Shown in pieces: positions 24,731 to 33,019 of a stretch of 64,000 bases of DNA. How positions within the stretch are numbered: position 1 is the stretch's first letter; each line of letters opens with the position of its first letter. A program made the translations under genes and the position numbers. Below the pieces are notes generated by a model. It searched no databases, was not told the DNA's origin, and worked only from the letters and a program-made list of their open reading frames with translations. Source of the stretch: Streptomyces sp. NBC_00569 (lineage in GTDB: Bacteria > Actinomycetota > Actinomycetes > Streptomycetales > Streptomycetaceae). The stretch lies in assembly GCF_036345255.1 (NCBI RefSeq), contig NZ_CP107783.1, positions 8,611,001 through 8,675,000 on the forward strand, given 5' to 3'.

Positions 24731-25468
24731 TCAGCTCCAGGTGACCCCCGAGCGCTCCCGCCACAGTGCGGCCAGTGACGCGTCGCCGGTGAGGCCCGGG
24801 AACGGCAGCCGGTTCCACAGCGACAGATAGAGCCGCGCCGCGGGCCCCGACAGCTCACAGTCGGCCTCGCCCGCCCCGTCCCGCTCGGTGACCGGCGGCT
24901 CCTGCGAGATCCGTACGGTCCACGACCGGCCGGTGTCGGTGGCCCGCACGCGCAGCAGGCGAGGGGTGTCCGACCGCACCTTGCTCCGGCCGCGCGCATG
25001 GAAGCCGAGCAGCAGTTCCTCGATGCCGTCGACCGCGAACTCCGCGGGGATGACGCCGGGCCTACCGGCCAGCGCGGACTCCGCGTCCACCCGGTGGACG
25101 GTCGTCTCGTGCGCCTGCCGCCGCGCCCAGAACGCCAGCGGCGACGGTGCGGGCAGGAACGTCCAGCACTCCACGTCGGGCCGGGCCCCGGCGAGCGTTC
25201 CGACGAGCCGGCCGTGGCCCTCACGGAACCAGGCGATGAGCTCCGCGCCGTCCAGATCCGGCAGACCGGCGTCGGGGTGGTACGAGGTGTGCCCCTCGGC
25301 GACGAACGCCGTGGCCCAGCGGTGCACCATGCCCACGTGTCGCAGAAGGTCCCGTACGGCCCAGCCCGGGCAGGTCGGCACCTTGGCGTCGGTCCCCGCC
25401 GTCTCGGCGGCGCCGGCGAGGAGGCGGCCCTCCTCGTCGAGCGTCTCTATGTGTTCGGCAGTCTCCAT
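24731..25468 (-). CDS. Maleylpyruvate isomerase-fold (mycothiol-dependent) protein
   Basis: 245-residue protein with the DinB-like four-helix domain of mycothiol-dependent maleylpyruvate isomerases: KVPTCPGWAVRDLLRHVGMVH (residues about 29-49) and RRQAHETTVHRVDAE, with His residues that bind metal in the family. The C-terminal SCP2-like half follows. Such proteins transfer or use mycothiol, the actinobacterial thiol. The exact reaction is unknown. Convergent with the MarR gene. Confidence 0.82.
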   Translation of the reverse strand: METAEHIETLDEEGRLLAGAAETAGTDAKVPTCPGWAVRDLLRHVGMVHRWATAFVAEGHTSYHPDAGLPDLDGAELIAWFREGHGRLVGTLAGARPDVECWTFLPAPSPLAFWARRQAHETTVHRVDAESALAGRPGVIPAEFAVDGIEELLLGFHARGRSKVRSDTPRLLRVRATDTGRSWTVRISQEPPVTERDGAGEADCELSGPAARLYLSLWNRLPFPGLTGDASLAALWRERSGVTWS

Positions 25469-25532
25469 GGCGGGAGTCTGCCCGATGGGACCTGGCTGGA
25501 ATACGTCCTTGCGGATGCTCGTCGCGCGCGGG

Positions 25533-26750
25533 TCAGGAGACGGCCGCGCGCCGGGTCGCGAAGCCGATCAGGGCGGCGACGCCCGCCAGTACGGCCACGC
25601 TGGTCAGCGCGGCGGGGAGCGAGAACCAGTCCGCCATGAAGCCGATCATCGGCGGTCCGAGGAGCATGCCGCCGTAGCCGAGCGTGGACGCGGCGGCGAC
25701 GCCGGTCGGTCCTGCCAGGGCGCCCGCGCGTTCGACCGCCACGGGGAAGATGTTGGCGAGGCCGAGACCCGTGACGGCGAAGCCGAGGAGGGCCAGCCAC
25801 ACGGTGGGGGCGAGCGAGCCGAGCAGCATGCCGGCCGCGCCGGTGGCGCCGCCGAACACCAGCGTGCGTGTCCTGCCCAGGCGTTCGAGCAGCGTCGTCC
25901 CGCTGATCCGGCCGATGGTCATGGCCAGGGCGAAGCAGGAATAGCCTGCCGCGGCCACTCCGGGAGGGGCGTGCAGGTCCTCCTCCAGGTGCAGGGCGCC
26001 CCAGTCCGCGAGCGCGCCCTCCCCGTACGCGGTGCACAGGGCGATGAGGCCGAAGACGAGGACGAGCCCGCGCACGCGCCCGGCGGGTCGCTGGGGCGCC
26101 GATGCGGGCTCGTTCCGTGCGCGGCCGTGGTCGTCCGGGGCCGTGGGCGCGTCGTGGCGCAGGAGTGTGGGGCCGACGGCGGCCGTGACGAGCAGGCCGA
26201 TGACGGTGAGGGCGAGGAGGTGCCGGGTGGGGGAGACGTGGCCCGCGACCAGGCCGCCGAGCCCGGCGCCGAGCATGCCGCCGAGACTGAACGCCGCGTG
26301 GAAGCTCGGCATGACGGGGCGGCGCAGGGCTGCGACGAGATCGACCGCGGCACTGTTCATCGCCACGTTGATCCCGCCGTAGGCGGCGCCGAACACGAGC
26401 AGGACCAGGCCGAGGGTGAGTGCCGAGTGGGTGAGCGGGGGCAGCGCGACGCTCAGCGCCAGGAGCACGCCGCTCACCACGGTCACCGGATGACTGCCGA
26501 AGCGCCTGCACAGGCGCCCCGTGAGCATCATCGTGATCACGGCCCCCGCGGAGACGCCGAGGAGCGCGAGCCCGAGCGTGCTCGCCGAAGCGCCGGTCTG
26601 CTCCTTCACGGCGGGGATGCGTACGACCCATCCCGCGAAGATGAAGCCGTCGAGCGCGAAGAAGATCGTGAGCGCGATACGCAGGCGGGTGAGGGACGCG
26701 GTCCGCGGGCTGTCGTCCTTGACGGCCCGGAGTTTGTTTAGTGTCGGCAC
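25533..26750 (-). CDS. MFS transporter
   Basis: About 405 residues and 12 membrane helices of the major facilitator superfamily. Visible features are FFALDGFIFAGWVVRIPAVK in the first helix, GRLCRRFGSHPV as motif A and the paired half at GRISGTTLLERLGRTR. The pattern resembles the sugar/xenobiotic-type MFS proteins with short N-termini. GTG 26750 is chosen so that the first helix begins about 30 residues in; GTG 26810 is possible and neither has a clear ribosome site. It follows the DeoR terminator, so it has its own promoter. Confidence 0.85.
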   Translation of the reverse strand: MPTLNKLRAVKDDSPRTASLTRLRIALTIFFALDGFIFAGWVVRIPAVKEQTGASASTLGLALLGVSAGAVITMMLTGRLCRRFGSHPVTVVSGVLLALSVALPPLTHSALTLGLVLLVFGAAYGGINVAMNSAAVDLVAALRRPVMPSFHAAFSLGGMLGAGLGGLVAGHVSPTRHLLALTVIGLLVTAAVGPTLLRHDAPTAPDDHGRARNEPASAPQRPAGRVRGLVLVFGLIALCTAYGEGALADWGALHLEEDLHAPPGVAAAGYSCFALAMTIGRISGTTLLERLGRTRTLVFGGATGAAGMLLGSLAPTVWLALLGFAVTGLGLANIFPVAVERAGALAGPTGVAAASTLGYGGMLLGPPMIGFMADWFSLPAALTSVAVLAGVAALIGFATRRAAVS

Positions 26751-26839
26751 AAAGTCAGGGTAGGGCGCCACCCCGGCCGGGGACAAGACGGTTCGCGGCG
26801 TGACGGCCACGACATCCGCCGGACCGGCGCACGGAAAAC

Positions 26840-26875
26840 GGCTGCGGCCCCACCCGTCCGGGAGGGGCCGCAGCC
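26840..26875 (-). terminator. 12-bp hairpin after DeoR regulator gene
   Basis: Perfect stem GGCTGCGGCCCC/GGGGCCGCAGCC with a 12-base loop, 29 bases beyond the DeoR stop. Confidence 0.75.
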
Positions 26876-26903
26876 AGGAGAACCGTAGGTGTGGCTCGGG
26901 GTG

Positions 26904-27683
26904 TCACACCGCGAGGACCTTGACCCCCGCCTCCTCGAAGCGCTCCACCGTCGCCGCGTCCACGGCGCTGTCGGTGACCAGGGTGCCGATCCGCTCCGTC
27001 GAGCAGATCCGCGCGAACGCGCGCTGGCCCAGCTTGCTGGAGTCCGCCGCGACGACGACGCGCTCCGCCCGCTCGCACAGCAGCCGGTTGATGGCCGCCT
27101 CCGCCTCGTCGTGCGCCGCGGCGCCGTGTGCGACGTCGAAACCGACGACACCGAGCACGGCCGTGTCGATCGTGATCTGGCTCAGCACGCCGTCCGCGAG
27201 TGGGCCGATGAGCTCGTACGACTGCGGCCGGGCGACCCCGCCCGTCACCACGATCTTGAACTGGGGCCGTACGGCGAGCTCGTTGGCGATGTTCAGCGCG
27301 TTCGTGACGATCGTGAGGGCCGGGGAGCCGGAGGCGAGGTCGGGGCGGACCGCGAGTGCGCGCGCCACCTCGGTCGTCGTCGTGCCGCCGGTCAGACCGA
27401 CCGCCTCGCCCGGCGTGATCAGCTCGGCGACGGCCTTGGCGATCCGCTCCTTCTCGGAGGCGTTGCGCGCGGTCTTGTAGCGCAGGGGCAACTCGTAGGA
27501 GACGCCGTGGACGACGGCGCCGCCCCGGGTGCGTACGAGCATCTGCTGCTCGGCGAGCTGGTCGAAGTCGCGCCGGATCGTGGCCGCGGACACCCCCAGT
27601 TCGGCCGCCGCCTCCTCGACATCCAGGCGCCCCCGCTCCACGAGCAGTTCCAGCAGGGACTTCCAGCGGGCGTCGCGGGACAT
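26904..27683 (-). CDS. DeoR-family sugar-phosphate-responsive repressor (AgaR-like)
   Basis: 259-residue regulator. The N-terminal HTH is VEEAAAELGVSAATIRRDFD (residues about 21-40) with the DeoR signature continuing QLAEQQMLVRTRGGAV. The C-terminal sugar-phosphate-binding domain has GLTGGTTTTEVARAL, TNALNIANELA and VVAADSSKLGQRAFA. ATG 27683 gives the standard family start behind a GGAGGCC site. It diverges from SIS-isomerase and aldolase genes, with an 8-bp inverted repeat between, so it probably represses that pathway in the absence of an amino-sugar phosphate. Confidence 0.9.
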   Translation of the reverse strand: MSRDARWKSLLELLVERGRLDVEEAAAELGVSAATIRRDFDQLAEQQMLVRTRGGAVVHGVSYELPLRYKTARNASEKERIAKAVAELITPGEAVGLTGGTTTTEVARALAVRPDLASGSPALTIVTNALNIANELAVRPQFKIVVTGGVARPQSYELIGPLADGVLSQITIDTAVLGVVGFDVAHGAAAHDEAEAAINRLLCERAERVVVAADSSKLGQRAFARICSTERIGTLVTDSAVDAATVERFEEAGVKVLAV

Positions 27684-27739
27684 CCGCGGCCTCCAATCGT
27701 CGTTCTCCGGTGACCCTAGCGCACTACCTGATGCTTGGT

Positions 27740-27779
27740 TATGCTCGAAAGGTATCGAATTCTTGCAGGAACGAGCATA
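27740..27779. promoter_or_regulatory. Candidate DeoR operator TATGCTCG-N24-CGAGCATA
   Basis: Perfect 8-bp inverted repeat with 24 bases between arms, in the spacer of the divergent DeoR and SIS genes. A related ATGCTTG lies just before the left arm. A spread-out layout is usual for DeoR-family sites. Confidence 0.5.
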
Positions 27780-27791
27780 CGCTCGGCGGGA

Positions 27792-27827
27792 CCGGTCGAG
27801 CGCGACGCATGCGACGTGCTCGACCGG
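27792..27827 (+). promoter_or_regulatory. Leader hairpin upstream of the SIS isomerase gene
   Basis: Stem CCGGTCGAGC/GCTCGACCGG with a 16-base loop, 36 bases before the SIS start. It could terminate or attenuate transcription from the divergent promoter region. Confidence 0.4.
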
Positions 27828-27862
27828 CCCACGGACACGACACATCAGGGAGTGGGCACGGC

Positions 27863-28747
27863 ATGAGCCATGTCGAGAACGAGCTGAACAGCCAGCCGGA
27901 GTGCTGGACGCGCGCGGCGGGTCTGGCCGCGGGCGAGGCCGCCAAGCTGCCCGCGCCGGGGGAGCGCGTCGCGATCGTGGGCTGCGGCACCTCGTGGTTC
28001 ATGGCGCAGGCCTTCGCCGCGCTGCGCGAGCAGTCCGGGCAGGGCGAGACCGACGCGTTCGCGGCCTCGGAGTTCCCGGCAGGGCGCCCCTACGACCGCC
28101 TCATCGCGCTGTCCCGGTCCGGCACGACGACCGAGGTCGTCGAGCTGCTGGCCGCGGTCAAGGGCCGCGTCCGGACGACCGCCGTCATCGGTGACCCGAA
28201 CACACCGATCGTCTCCGCCGCCGACGACGTGATCGTCCTCGACTTCGCCGACGAGCGGTCCGTCGTCCAGACCCGCTTCGCGACGACGGCGCTCACGCTC
28301 CTGCGCGCCCACCTCGGCCTGCACACCGAGCAGGCGGTCGCCGACGCGCGCACCGCGCTGGAGACTCCGCTGCCCGAAGGCCTCGTGGAGTGCGGCCAGT
28401 TCAGCTTCCTGGGACGCGGCTGGACCGTCGGTCTCGCGAACGAGGCCGCCCTGAAGATGCGCGAGGCGTCCCTGTCGTGGACCGAGGCGTACCCCGCGAT
28501 GGAGTACCGCCACGGCCCCATCAGCGTCACCACCGCGGGCACCGCCACCTGGATGATCGGCACGGCGCCCGAGGGGCTCGCCGAGCAGGTGGCCGGCACC
28601 GGCGCGCTCTGGATCGAGGGCGGCCTCGACCCGCTGGCCGAACTCGTGCGCGCGCAGCGCCTCGCCGTGGCCGTCGCGGCCGCCCGCGGACTCGACCCCG
28701 ACCAGCCGCGCCACCTCACCCGCTCGGTGATCCTCACCGCCGGCTGA
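27863..28747 (+). CDS. SIS-domain sugar-phosphate isomerase/deaminase (AgaS-like)
   Basis: 294-residue protein with two SIS modules like the isomerase half of GlmS. Sugar-phosphate contacts are VGCGTSWFMAQ (residues about 39-49), LSRSGTTTEVVE (Ser-Gly-Thr loop) and LGRGWTVGLANEAALKMREA. YPAMEYRHGPIS matches the catalytic-lid region. AgaS proteins convert galactosamine-6-phosphate to tagatose-6-phosphate. Its partner aldolase gene follows at 40 bases. No glutaminase domain is present, so it is not a full GlmS. Confidence 0.85.
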   Translation: MSHVENELNSQPECWTRAAGLAAGEAAKLPAPGERVAIVGCGTSWFMAQAFAALREQSGQGETDAFAASEFPAGRPYDRLIALSRSGTTTEVVELLAAVKGRVRTTAVIGDPNTPIVSAADDVIVLDFADERSVVQTRFATTALTLLRAHLGLHTEQAVADARTALETPLPEGLVECGQFSFLGRGWTVGLANEAALKMREASLSWTEAYPAMEYRHGPISVTTAGTATWMIGTAPEGLAEQVAGTGALWIEGGLDPLAELVRAQRLAVAVAAARGLDPDQPRHLTRSVILTAG

Positions 28748-28786
28748 CCGTCGACCGAGCTTCCGAGCCTTCCGAAAGGAGGGGCT

Positions 28787-29638
28787 GTGCCCCTCGCAGC
28801 AACCGGCGCGCTCGTCGCCGAGGCCACCGCGGCGCGTACCGCGGTGGCCGCGTTCAACGTCATCACCCTGGAGCACATCGAGGCCGTCGTGGCGGGCGCC
28901 GAGGCCGCGAACGCGCCGGTGATCCTCCAGGTCAGCGAGAACGCCGTGCGGTACCGCTACGGGCGCCTGCTGCCCCTCGCGAGGGCCGCGGCCGCCACCG
29001 CGGAGGCGGCCGCGGTGCCCGTGGCGCTCCACCTCGACCACGTCCAGAGCGACGAGCTGCTCCGCCAGGCCGCGGACGCCGGGTTCAGCTCCGTGATGTA
29101 CGACGCGGCCCGGCTCCCCTACGACGAGAACCTCGCTGCCACCCGCGCGGCCGCCGACTGGGGGCACGCCAACGGGCTCTGGGTCGAGGCCGAGCTCGGG
29201 GAGGTCGGCGGCAAGGACGGCTCCGCGCCGCTCGACGCCCACGCGCCGGGTGCCCGCACCGACCCCGGGGAGGCCCGCGCCTACGTGACGGACTCGGGCG
29301 TCGACGCCCTCGCCGTGGCGATCGGCTCCTCGCACGCCATGACCACCCGCACCGCGACGCTCGACCACGACCTCCTCAAGCAGCTCTCGGAGGGCCTCGA
29401 CGTACCGCTGGTCCTGCACGGTTCCTCCGGTGTCGGTGACGACGAACTCTCGCAGGCCGTCCGGGGCGGCATCGCCAAGGTGAACGTCGGCACGGCCCTG
29501 AACATAGCGATGACGGCGGCCATCCGGGAGTTCCTGGCCGCACATCCCGACGCCGTCGACTCCCGCAAGTACCTGAGCGTGGGCCGCGAGGCGATGGCCC
29601 GCACGGTGACGGAGCTGGTCGAGGTGATGCGCCGCTGA
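28787..29638 (+). CDS. Class II (zinc) ketose-bisphosphate aldolase
   Basis: 283-residue aldolase of the fructose/tagatose-bisphosphate class II family. Zn and substrate motifs are VALHLDHVQSDEL (His and Asp near residue 85), GLWVEAELGEVGGKDG, AIGSSHAM and LHGSSGVGDDEL, and KVNVGTALN. GTG 28787 has an AAAGGAGGGG site. Neighbouring the AgaS-like isomerase, it most resembles the tagatose-bisphosphate aldolase role (GatY/KbaY/AgaY), cleaving the sugar to dihydroxyacetone phosphate and glyceraldehyde 3-phosphate. A dedicated tagatose-6-phosphate kinase is not seen nearby. Confidence 0.88.
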   Translation: MPLAATGALVAEATAARTAVAAFNVITLEHIEAVVAGAEAANAPVILQVSENAVRYRYGRLLPLARAAAATAEAAAVPVALHLDHVQSDELLRQAADAGFSSVMYDAARLPYDENLAATRAAADWGHANGLWVEAELGEVGGKDGSAPLDAHAPGARTDPGEARAYVTDSGVDALAVAIGSSHAMTTRTATLDHDLLKQLSEGLDVPLVLHGSSGVGDDELSQAVRGGIAKVNVGTALNIAMTAAIREFLAAHPDAVDSRKYLSVGREAMARTVTELVEVMRR

Positions 29639-29655
29639 CCCGTCCCCCGCTCCCG

Positions 29656-29687
29656 CCCCGGTACGCGGAAGACACCTCGTACCGGGG
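29656..29687 (+). terminator. 9-bp hairpin after the aldolase gene
   Basis: Perfect stem CCCCGGTAC/GTACCGGGG with a 14-base loop, between the aldolase stop and the AlkB start. Confidence 0.6.
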
Positions 29688-29698
29688 ACAATGGGGCC

Positions 29699-30415
29699 AT
29701 GGCCGGCCAGCACGAACCGCACGCGCCCCCGCTCTTCCCGGTGCACCGGGAGCGCCGGGAGATCGCCCCCGGCGCCGTGCACGTGCCCGGCTGGCTCGAT
29801 GCCGAGGCCCGGCGCGCACTCGTCGAAGCCTGCCGCGGCTGGGCCACCGGGCCCGTGCCGATGCGCCACACGCGGCTGCCGGGCGGCGGCGTGATGTCCG
29901 TCCAGACCGTGTGCGTCGGATGGCACTGGCAGCCCTACCGCTACACGCGTACGGCATCCGATGTGAACGGCGCGCAGGTGGCCCACTTCCCCGACTGGCT
30001 GAAGGAGTTGGGCAGACGCGCGCTCGTCGACGCCTACGAGAACGACACGGCCGGTGACGGCTACGACCCCGACACGGCACTGATCAACTTCTACGACGGC
30101 GCCGCCACCATGGGCATGCACCAGGACAAGGACGAGCGCGCCCGGGAACCCGTCGTCTCGCTCAGCGTCGGCGACACCTGCGTCTTCCGGCTGGGCAACA
30201 CCGAGAACCGCGGCAGACCGTACGAGGACGTGGAGCTGGTCTCCGGGGACCTGCTGGTCTTCGGAGGACCGTCGCGGCTCGCCTTCCACGGGGTGCCGAA
30301 GGTGTACCCCGGCACCGGCGACCCGGCCACCGGGCTCTCCAGAGGCCGCCTGAATCTCACGATGCGCGTCACCGGACTCGCCGGACCGCCCTGCGCACCC
30401 TCCGCACGGGGGTGA
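29699..30415 (+). CDS. alkB: AlkB-type 2-oxoglutarate/Fe(II) dioxygenase
   Basis: 238-residue DNA/RNA repair dioxygenase that removes alkyl groups from bases by oxidation. The iron triad is complete: His141 and Asp143 in GMHQDKDE, and His197 in AFHGVPKV. The 2-oxoglutarate-binding Arg region reads RLNLTMRVT, and NFYDGAATMG precedes the triad as in E. coli AlkB. ATG 29699 begins a short variable tail. The neighbours are sugar-metabolism genes, so it is probably a separate transcription unit. Confidence 0.92.
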   Translation: MAGQHEPHAPPLFPVHRERREIAPGAVHVPGWLDAEARRALVEACRGWATGPVPMRHTRLPGGGVMSVQTVCVGWHWQPYRYTRTASDVNGAQVAHFPDWLKELGRRALVDAYENDTAGDGYDPDTALINFYDGAATMGMHQDKDERAREPVVSLSVGDTCVFRLGNTENRGRPYEDVELVSGDLLVFGGPSRLAFHGVPKVYPGTGDPATGLSRGRLNLTMRVTGLAGPPCAPSARG

Positions 30416-30484
30416 GTTCACCCGCAGGGGCTGTGGCGTTCACCGGATACGATGCGACACGGTGATCAGGGCGAGGAGTTGCTG

Positions 30485-31747
30485 ATGCGTGGCAAGGCGG
30501 CCTCCGGGGCCGGGGGGCAGACGGCGGGCGAGGCGGAGGGTTCCGCGCGTGCGCCCCGTCTCGAGCGGGGCCGTGGTGCTCTCGGCCCGGCGCTCGAACT
30601 CGTGCACACCGGCCGCGCGCCGACCCGCGCCGTCCTCACCGCCGAACTGGGGGTGACCCGGGCCACGGCGGGCGCGGTCGCCGCCGAGCTGGAAGCGCTC
30701 GGGCTGATCAGGATCGACGCGAAGCCGAGCGCCGCGGCGGGGTCGCAGGGGCGTCCCTCGCACCGGCTGTCCGTCGCCGAGGACGGGCCCGTGGCGCTCG
30801 CCGCGCAGGTGCACGCGGACGGTTACCGCGCGGCCCTCGTGGGCCTCGGAGGCCGTATCGTCGCCACCACGCCCGGCTGCGAGATCATCGACCCGGACCC
30901 GGCGCAGGTACTCGGCTCGGTCGTGGAGGCCGGCGCCCAACTCCTGCGCGAGACCGGCCGCCACTGCGTCGGCGCGGGGCTCGCCGTGCCGTCGGCGGTG
31001 GCCGAGCCCGACGGCACCGCCCTCAACCCGCTCCACCTCGCCTGGCCCGCGGGCTCGCCCGTCCGCGAGATCTTCGCCGAGCGCGTACGGGAGGCGGGCA
31101 TCGGGCGGCCGGCGTTCGCCGCGAACGACGTCAACCTCGCCGCCCTCGCCGAGCACCGCCACGGCGCGGGCCGCGGCGCCCGCGACCTGCTGTGCGTCGC
31201 CACCGGCCACCGCGGGGTCGGCGGCGCGCTCGTCCTCGACGGGCGTCTGCACACCGGCAGTTCGGGCCTCGCCCTGGAGGTCGGACACCTCACCGTGAAC
31301 CCCGAGGGCCGGCCCTGCTACTGCGGCAGCCGCGGCTGCCTCGACGTGGAGACCGACCCGCTGGCCCTGCTCGACGCTGCGGGCCGCGAACCGGGCCCCG
31401 ACGGCTCCCTGCTCCAGCAGGCCCGTGACCTGATCGTCGGCAGCCTCGACGACCCGAAGGTGCGGATGGCCACCGAGGCCCTGATCGACCGTCTCGGACT
31501 CGGCCTCGCGGGCCTGGTGAACATCCTCAACCCCGACCGCATCATCCTGGGCGGCCTGCACCGGGCACTCCTCGACGCGGACCCGGACCGCCTGCGGGCC
31601 GTCGTCGCGGACCGCAGCCTGTGGGGCCGCAGCGGGGGCGTCCCCATCCTGGCGTGCACCCTCGACCACAACAGCCTGGTCGGAGCAGCCGAGTTGGCGT
31701 GGCAGCCGGTCCTCGACGACCCGCTCTCGGCGCTGGGCCTCGCCTGA
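30485..31747 (+). CDS. ROK-family transcriptional regulator
   Basis: 420-residue protein with an N-terminal winged HTH (ELGVTRATAGAVAAELEALG, residues about 54-73) followed by a ROK sugar-kinase-like domain. Typical elements are AANDVNLAALAEHRHG with the catalytic-type Asp, GSSGLALEVGHLTV, and the zinc motif CYCGSRGCLDVE. The CxCGxxGCxE motif has Asp for Glu at its last place. ATG 30485 is chosen for its GAGGAG site over ATG 30452. It probably represses sugar genes, possibly the adjacent aga-like locus (inference). Confidence 0.88.
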   Translation: MRGKAASGAGGQTAGEAEGSARAPRLERGRGALGPALELVHTGRAPTRAVLTAELGVTRATAGAVAAELEALGLIRIDAKPSAAAGSQGRPSHRLSVAEDGPVALAAQVHADGYRAALVGLGGRIVATTPGCEIIDPDPAQVLGSVVEAGAQLLRETGRHCVGAGLAVPSAVAEPDGTALNPLHLAWPAGSPVREIFAERVREAGIGRPAFAANDVNLAALAEHRHGAGRGARDLLCVATGHRGVGGALVLDGRLHTGSSGLALEVGHLTVNPEGRPCYCGSRGCLDVETDPLALLDAAGREPGPDGSLLQQARDLIVGSLDDPKVRMATEALIDRLGLGLAGLVNILNPDRIILGGLHRALLDADPDRLRAVVADRSLWGRSGGVPILACTLDHNSLVGAAELAWQPVLDDPLSALGLA

Positions 31748-31810
31748 CGCGCGGGAGACCAGGCGCACCCCAGTTGGTCCTGGCGGGCTTGACCGTGCAC
31801 AATCACCGCC

Positions 31811-32302
31811 ATGATCGGTGAATCGGCCCGGAATTACCTGGCCTCGGTGGAGAGCCGCCTCCAGGCGGACGGCTGCGCGACGCGCTGGGAGGACTGGTTC
31901 GGTGTGCCCGTCCTCGTGGGGCGGCGGGCCGACTTCCGGATGCGCTGGATGGCCACCAACCTGTACCTGTTCACCGTCGCCGCCGCCGTGCCCGAGATCA
32001 CGCCGCAGAGCGTCGACGCGTTCACCTCGCAGGTCCTGACGTACGCGAAGAAGAACAAGGGCGGCCTCCCGGTCGGCCTGCAGACCGGCCTCGCGGCCTT
32101 CCCCGTCCTCGTCAGCGAGCGCGTCGACCCGGCCGCCATGGCCTGGGCCGAACAGCAGCAGCGCAACCGCTTCGCCTGCTTCGCGCGCCCGGTCGTCGTG
32201 GACAGCGCTCAGCGCTACGTCGGTTTCTACCGCGGCAAGCCGGCCATCGGCCGCGTCTACGCCTCCCACCTCATCGACAAGGGCAACCGCTACTTCAACT
32301 GA
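31811..32302 (+). CDS. Conserved protein of unknown function
   Basis: 163-residue soluble protein with no membrane segment or known motif. Conserved-looking segments are DWFGVPVLVGRRADFRMRWM, GLPVGLQTGLAAFPVLVSER and ASHLIDKGNRYF. I have seen similar Streptomyces proteins carrying doubtful names such as levansucrase; there is no glycosyl hydrolase motif here to support that. It ends exactly where the IS200/IS605 remnant begins, and its last residues look native. Confidence 0.7.
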   Translation: MIGESARNYLASVESRLQADGCATRWEDWFGVPVLVGRRADFRMRWMATNLYLFTVAAAVPEITPQSVDAFTSQVLTYAKKNKGGLPVGLQTGLAAFPVLVSERVDPAAMAWAEQQQRNRFACFARPVVVDSAQRYVGFYRGKPAIGRVYASHLIDKGNRYFN

Positions 32303-32316
32303 TTCTTGCGAGGAAT

Positions 32317-32337
32317 CCCGTGGCTTTAGCCATCGGG
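32317..32337. repeat. IS left-end hairpin
   Basis: CCCG-TGGC-TTTA-GCCA-T-CGGG: a stem with one bulged T, the same design as the right-end hairpin at 33072-33090. TnpA of this family recognises such subterminal hairpins. Confidence 0.7.
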
Positions 32338-32404
32338 TGGAATCGCATCCTGTGGCGGCGCTCCGGAGCGGCGCATTGCCGTCCCGGCGGAGCCGGGGTG
32401 TTGC

Positions 32405-32706
32405 TCAGCCGGGACGTTTCTGGTTCTCGATGTACTCCTTGACCACCTGTAGTGGGGCGCCCCCGGCGGAGGCGGCGAATTATGACGGTGACCAGAAGTG
32501 TTCGCCCCACAGGTGGCGGTGGATGAGCTCCGGGTACTCCTTGCGCAGCAGGCGGGCGGAGACGCCCTTGAGCGAGCCGACCATCCGGGACAGAGCGATC
32601 TGCGGGGGATAGTGCACGAGCAGGTGGACATGGTCCGCCTCGCCGTTGAATTCGGTCAGCTCGGCCCGGAAGTCGCCGCACACCTCGGCCGTGATGAGCG
32701 GGCACG
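32405..32706 (-). pseudogene. tnpA: tnpA (Y1 HUH transposase) remnant
   Basis: The 3' two thirds of an IS200/IS605 Y1 transposase. The HUH metal motif is intact in GEADHVHLLVHYPP, followed by RMVGSLKGVSARLLRKEYPE and GEHFWSPS. The next codon is TAA (complement of 32480-32482) where the family has TAC for Tyr. Reading through it restores FAASAGGAPLQVVKEYIENQ and the stop at 32405. The YIENQ holding the catalytic Tyr and metal-binding Gln thus lies behind the premature stop. The 5' part is also deleted. Confidence 0.85.
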
Positions 32707-33019
32707 GCTCAGGAAGCCCCAATGCGTCACGCTGCACTCCTGGTCCTTCCATCAGCTCGGCGCCTTCATCGCCTACAAGGCGAAAAGAGCCGGGGTCCCG
32801 CTGGTGCACGTCGATCCGGCGTACACCAGCCAGGAATGCTCCCAGTGTCATCACACCGACAGACGCAACCGGCCCTCGCAGGCCCGGTTCGCGTGCCAGG
32901 TCTGCGGCTTCGTTGAGCACGCGGATCTGAACTCGTCCCACAACATCGCCGCACGCGGCTGGTGGACGTGGGTTCGCGGGGCTGAGTCGCAGGCCCCTGC
33001 GCTCACCCTCATCGCGTGA
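32702..33019 (+). pseudogene. tnpB: tnpB C-terminal remnant (zinc finger and last RuvC part)
   Basis: Only the last 105 codons of a TnpB RNA-guided nuclease remain, starting around ARLRKPQ and HSWSFHQLGAFIAYKAKRAG. The four-Cys zinc finger is complete: CSQC and CQVC around residues of DRRNRPSQARFA. The final RuvC Asp is in HADLNSSHNIAARG. The RuvC I and II regions and the guide-binding lobe are missing, so it cannot be an active nuclease. The 3' end and right element end could still produce an omega-RNA-like transcript. Confidence 0.85.

Noticed and set aside
27792..27827. The leader hairpin as a riboswitch
   Set aside because: Only one stem with a plain loop is present; there is no conserved aptamer core.
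27845..30421. 858-codon minus-strand open frame opposite the SIS, aldolase and alkB genes
   Set aside because: Its translation is low-complexity Gly/Arg/Val/Asp-rich with no motif. Frames opposite high-GC genes often stay open, and the plus-strand genes have clear motifs.
31811..32302. Naming this protein levansucrase
   Set aside because: It lacks GH68 motifs and is far too short; such names in databases appear to be errors.
32702..33019. tnpB as an active RNA-guided nuclease
   Set aside because: Only the zinc finger and the last RuvC Asp remain; the first two catalytic parts are deleted.
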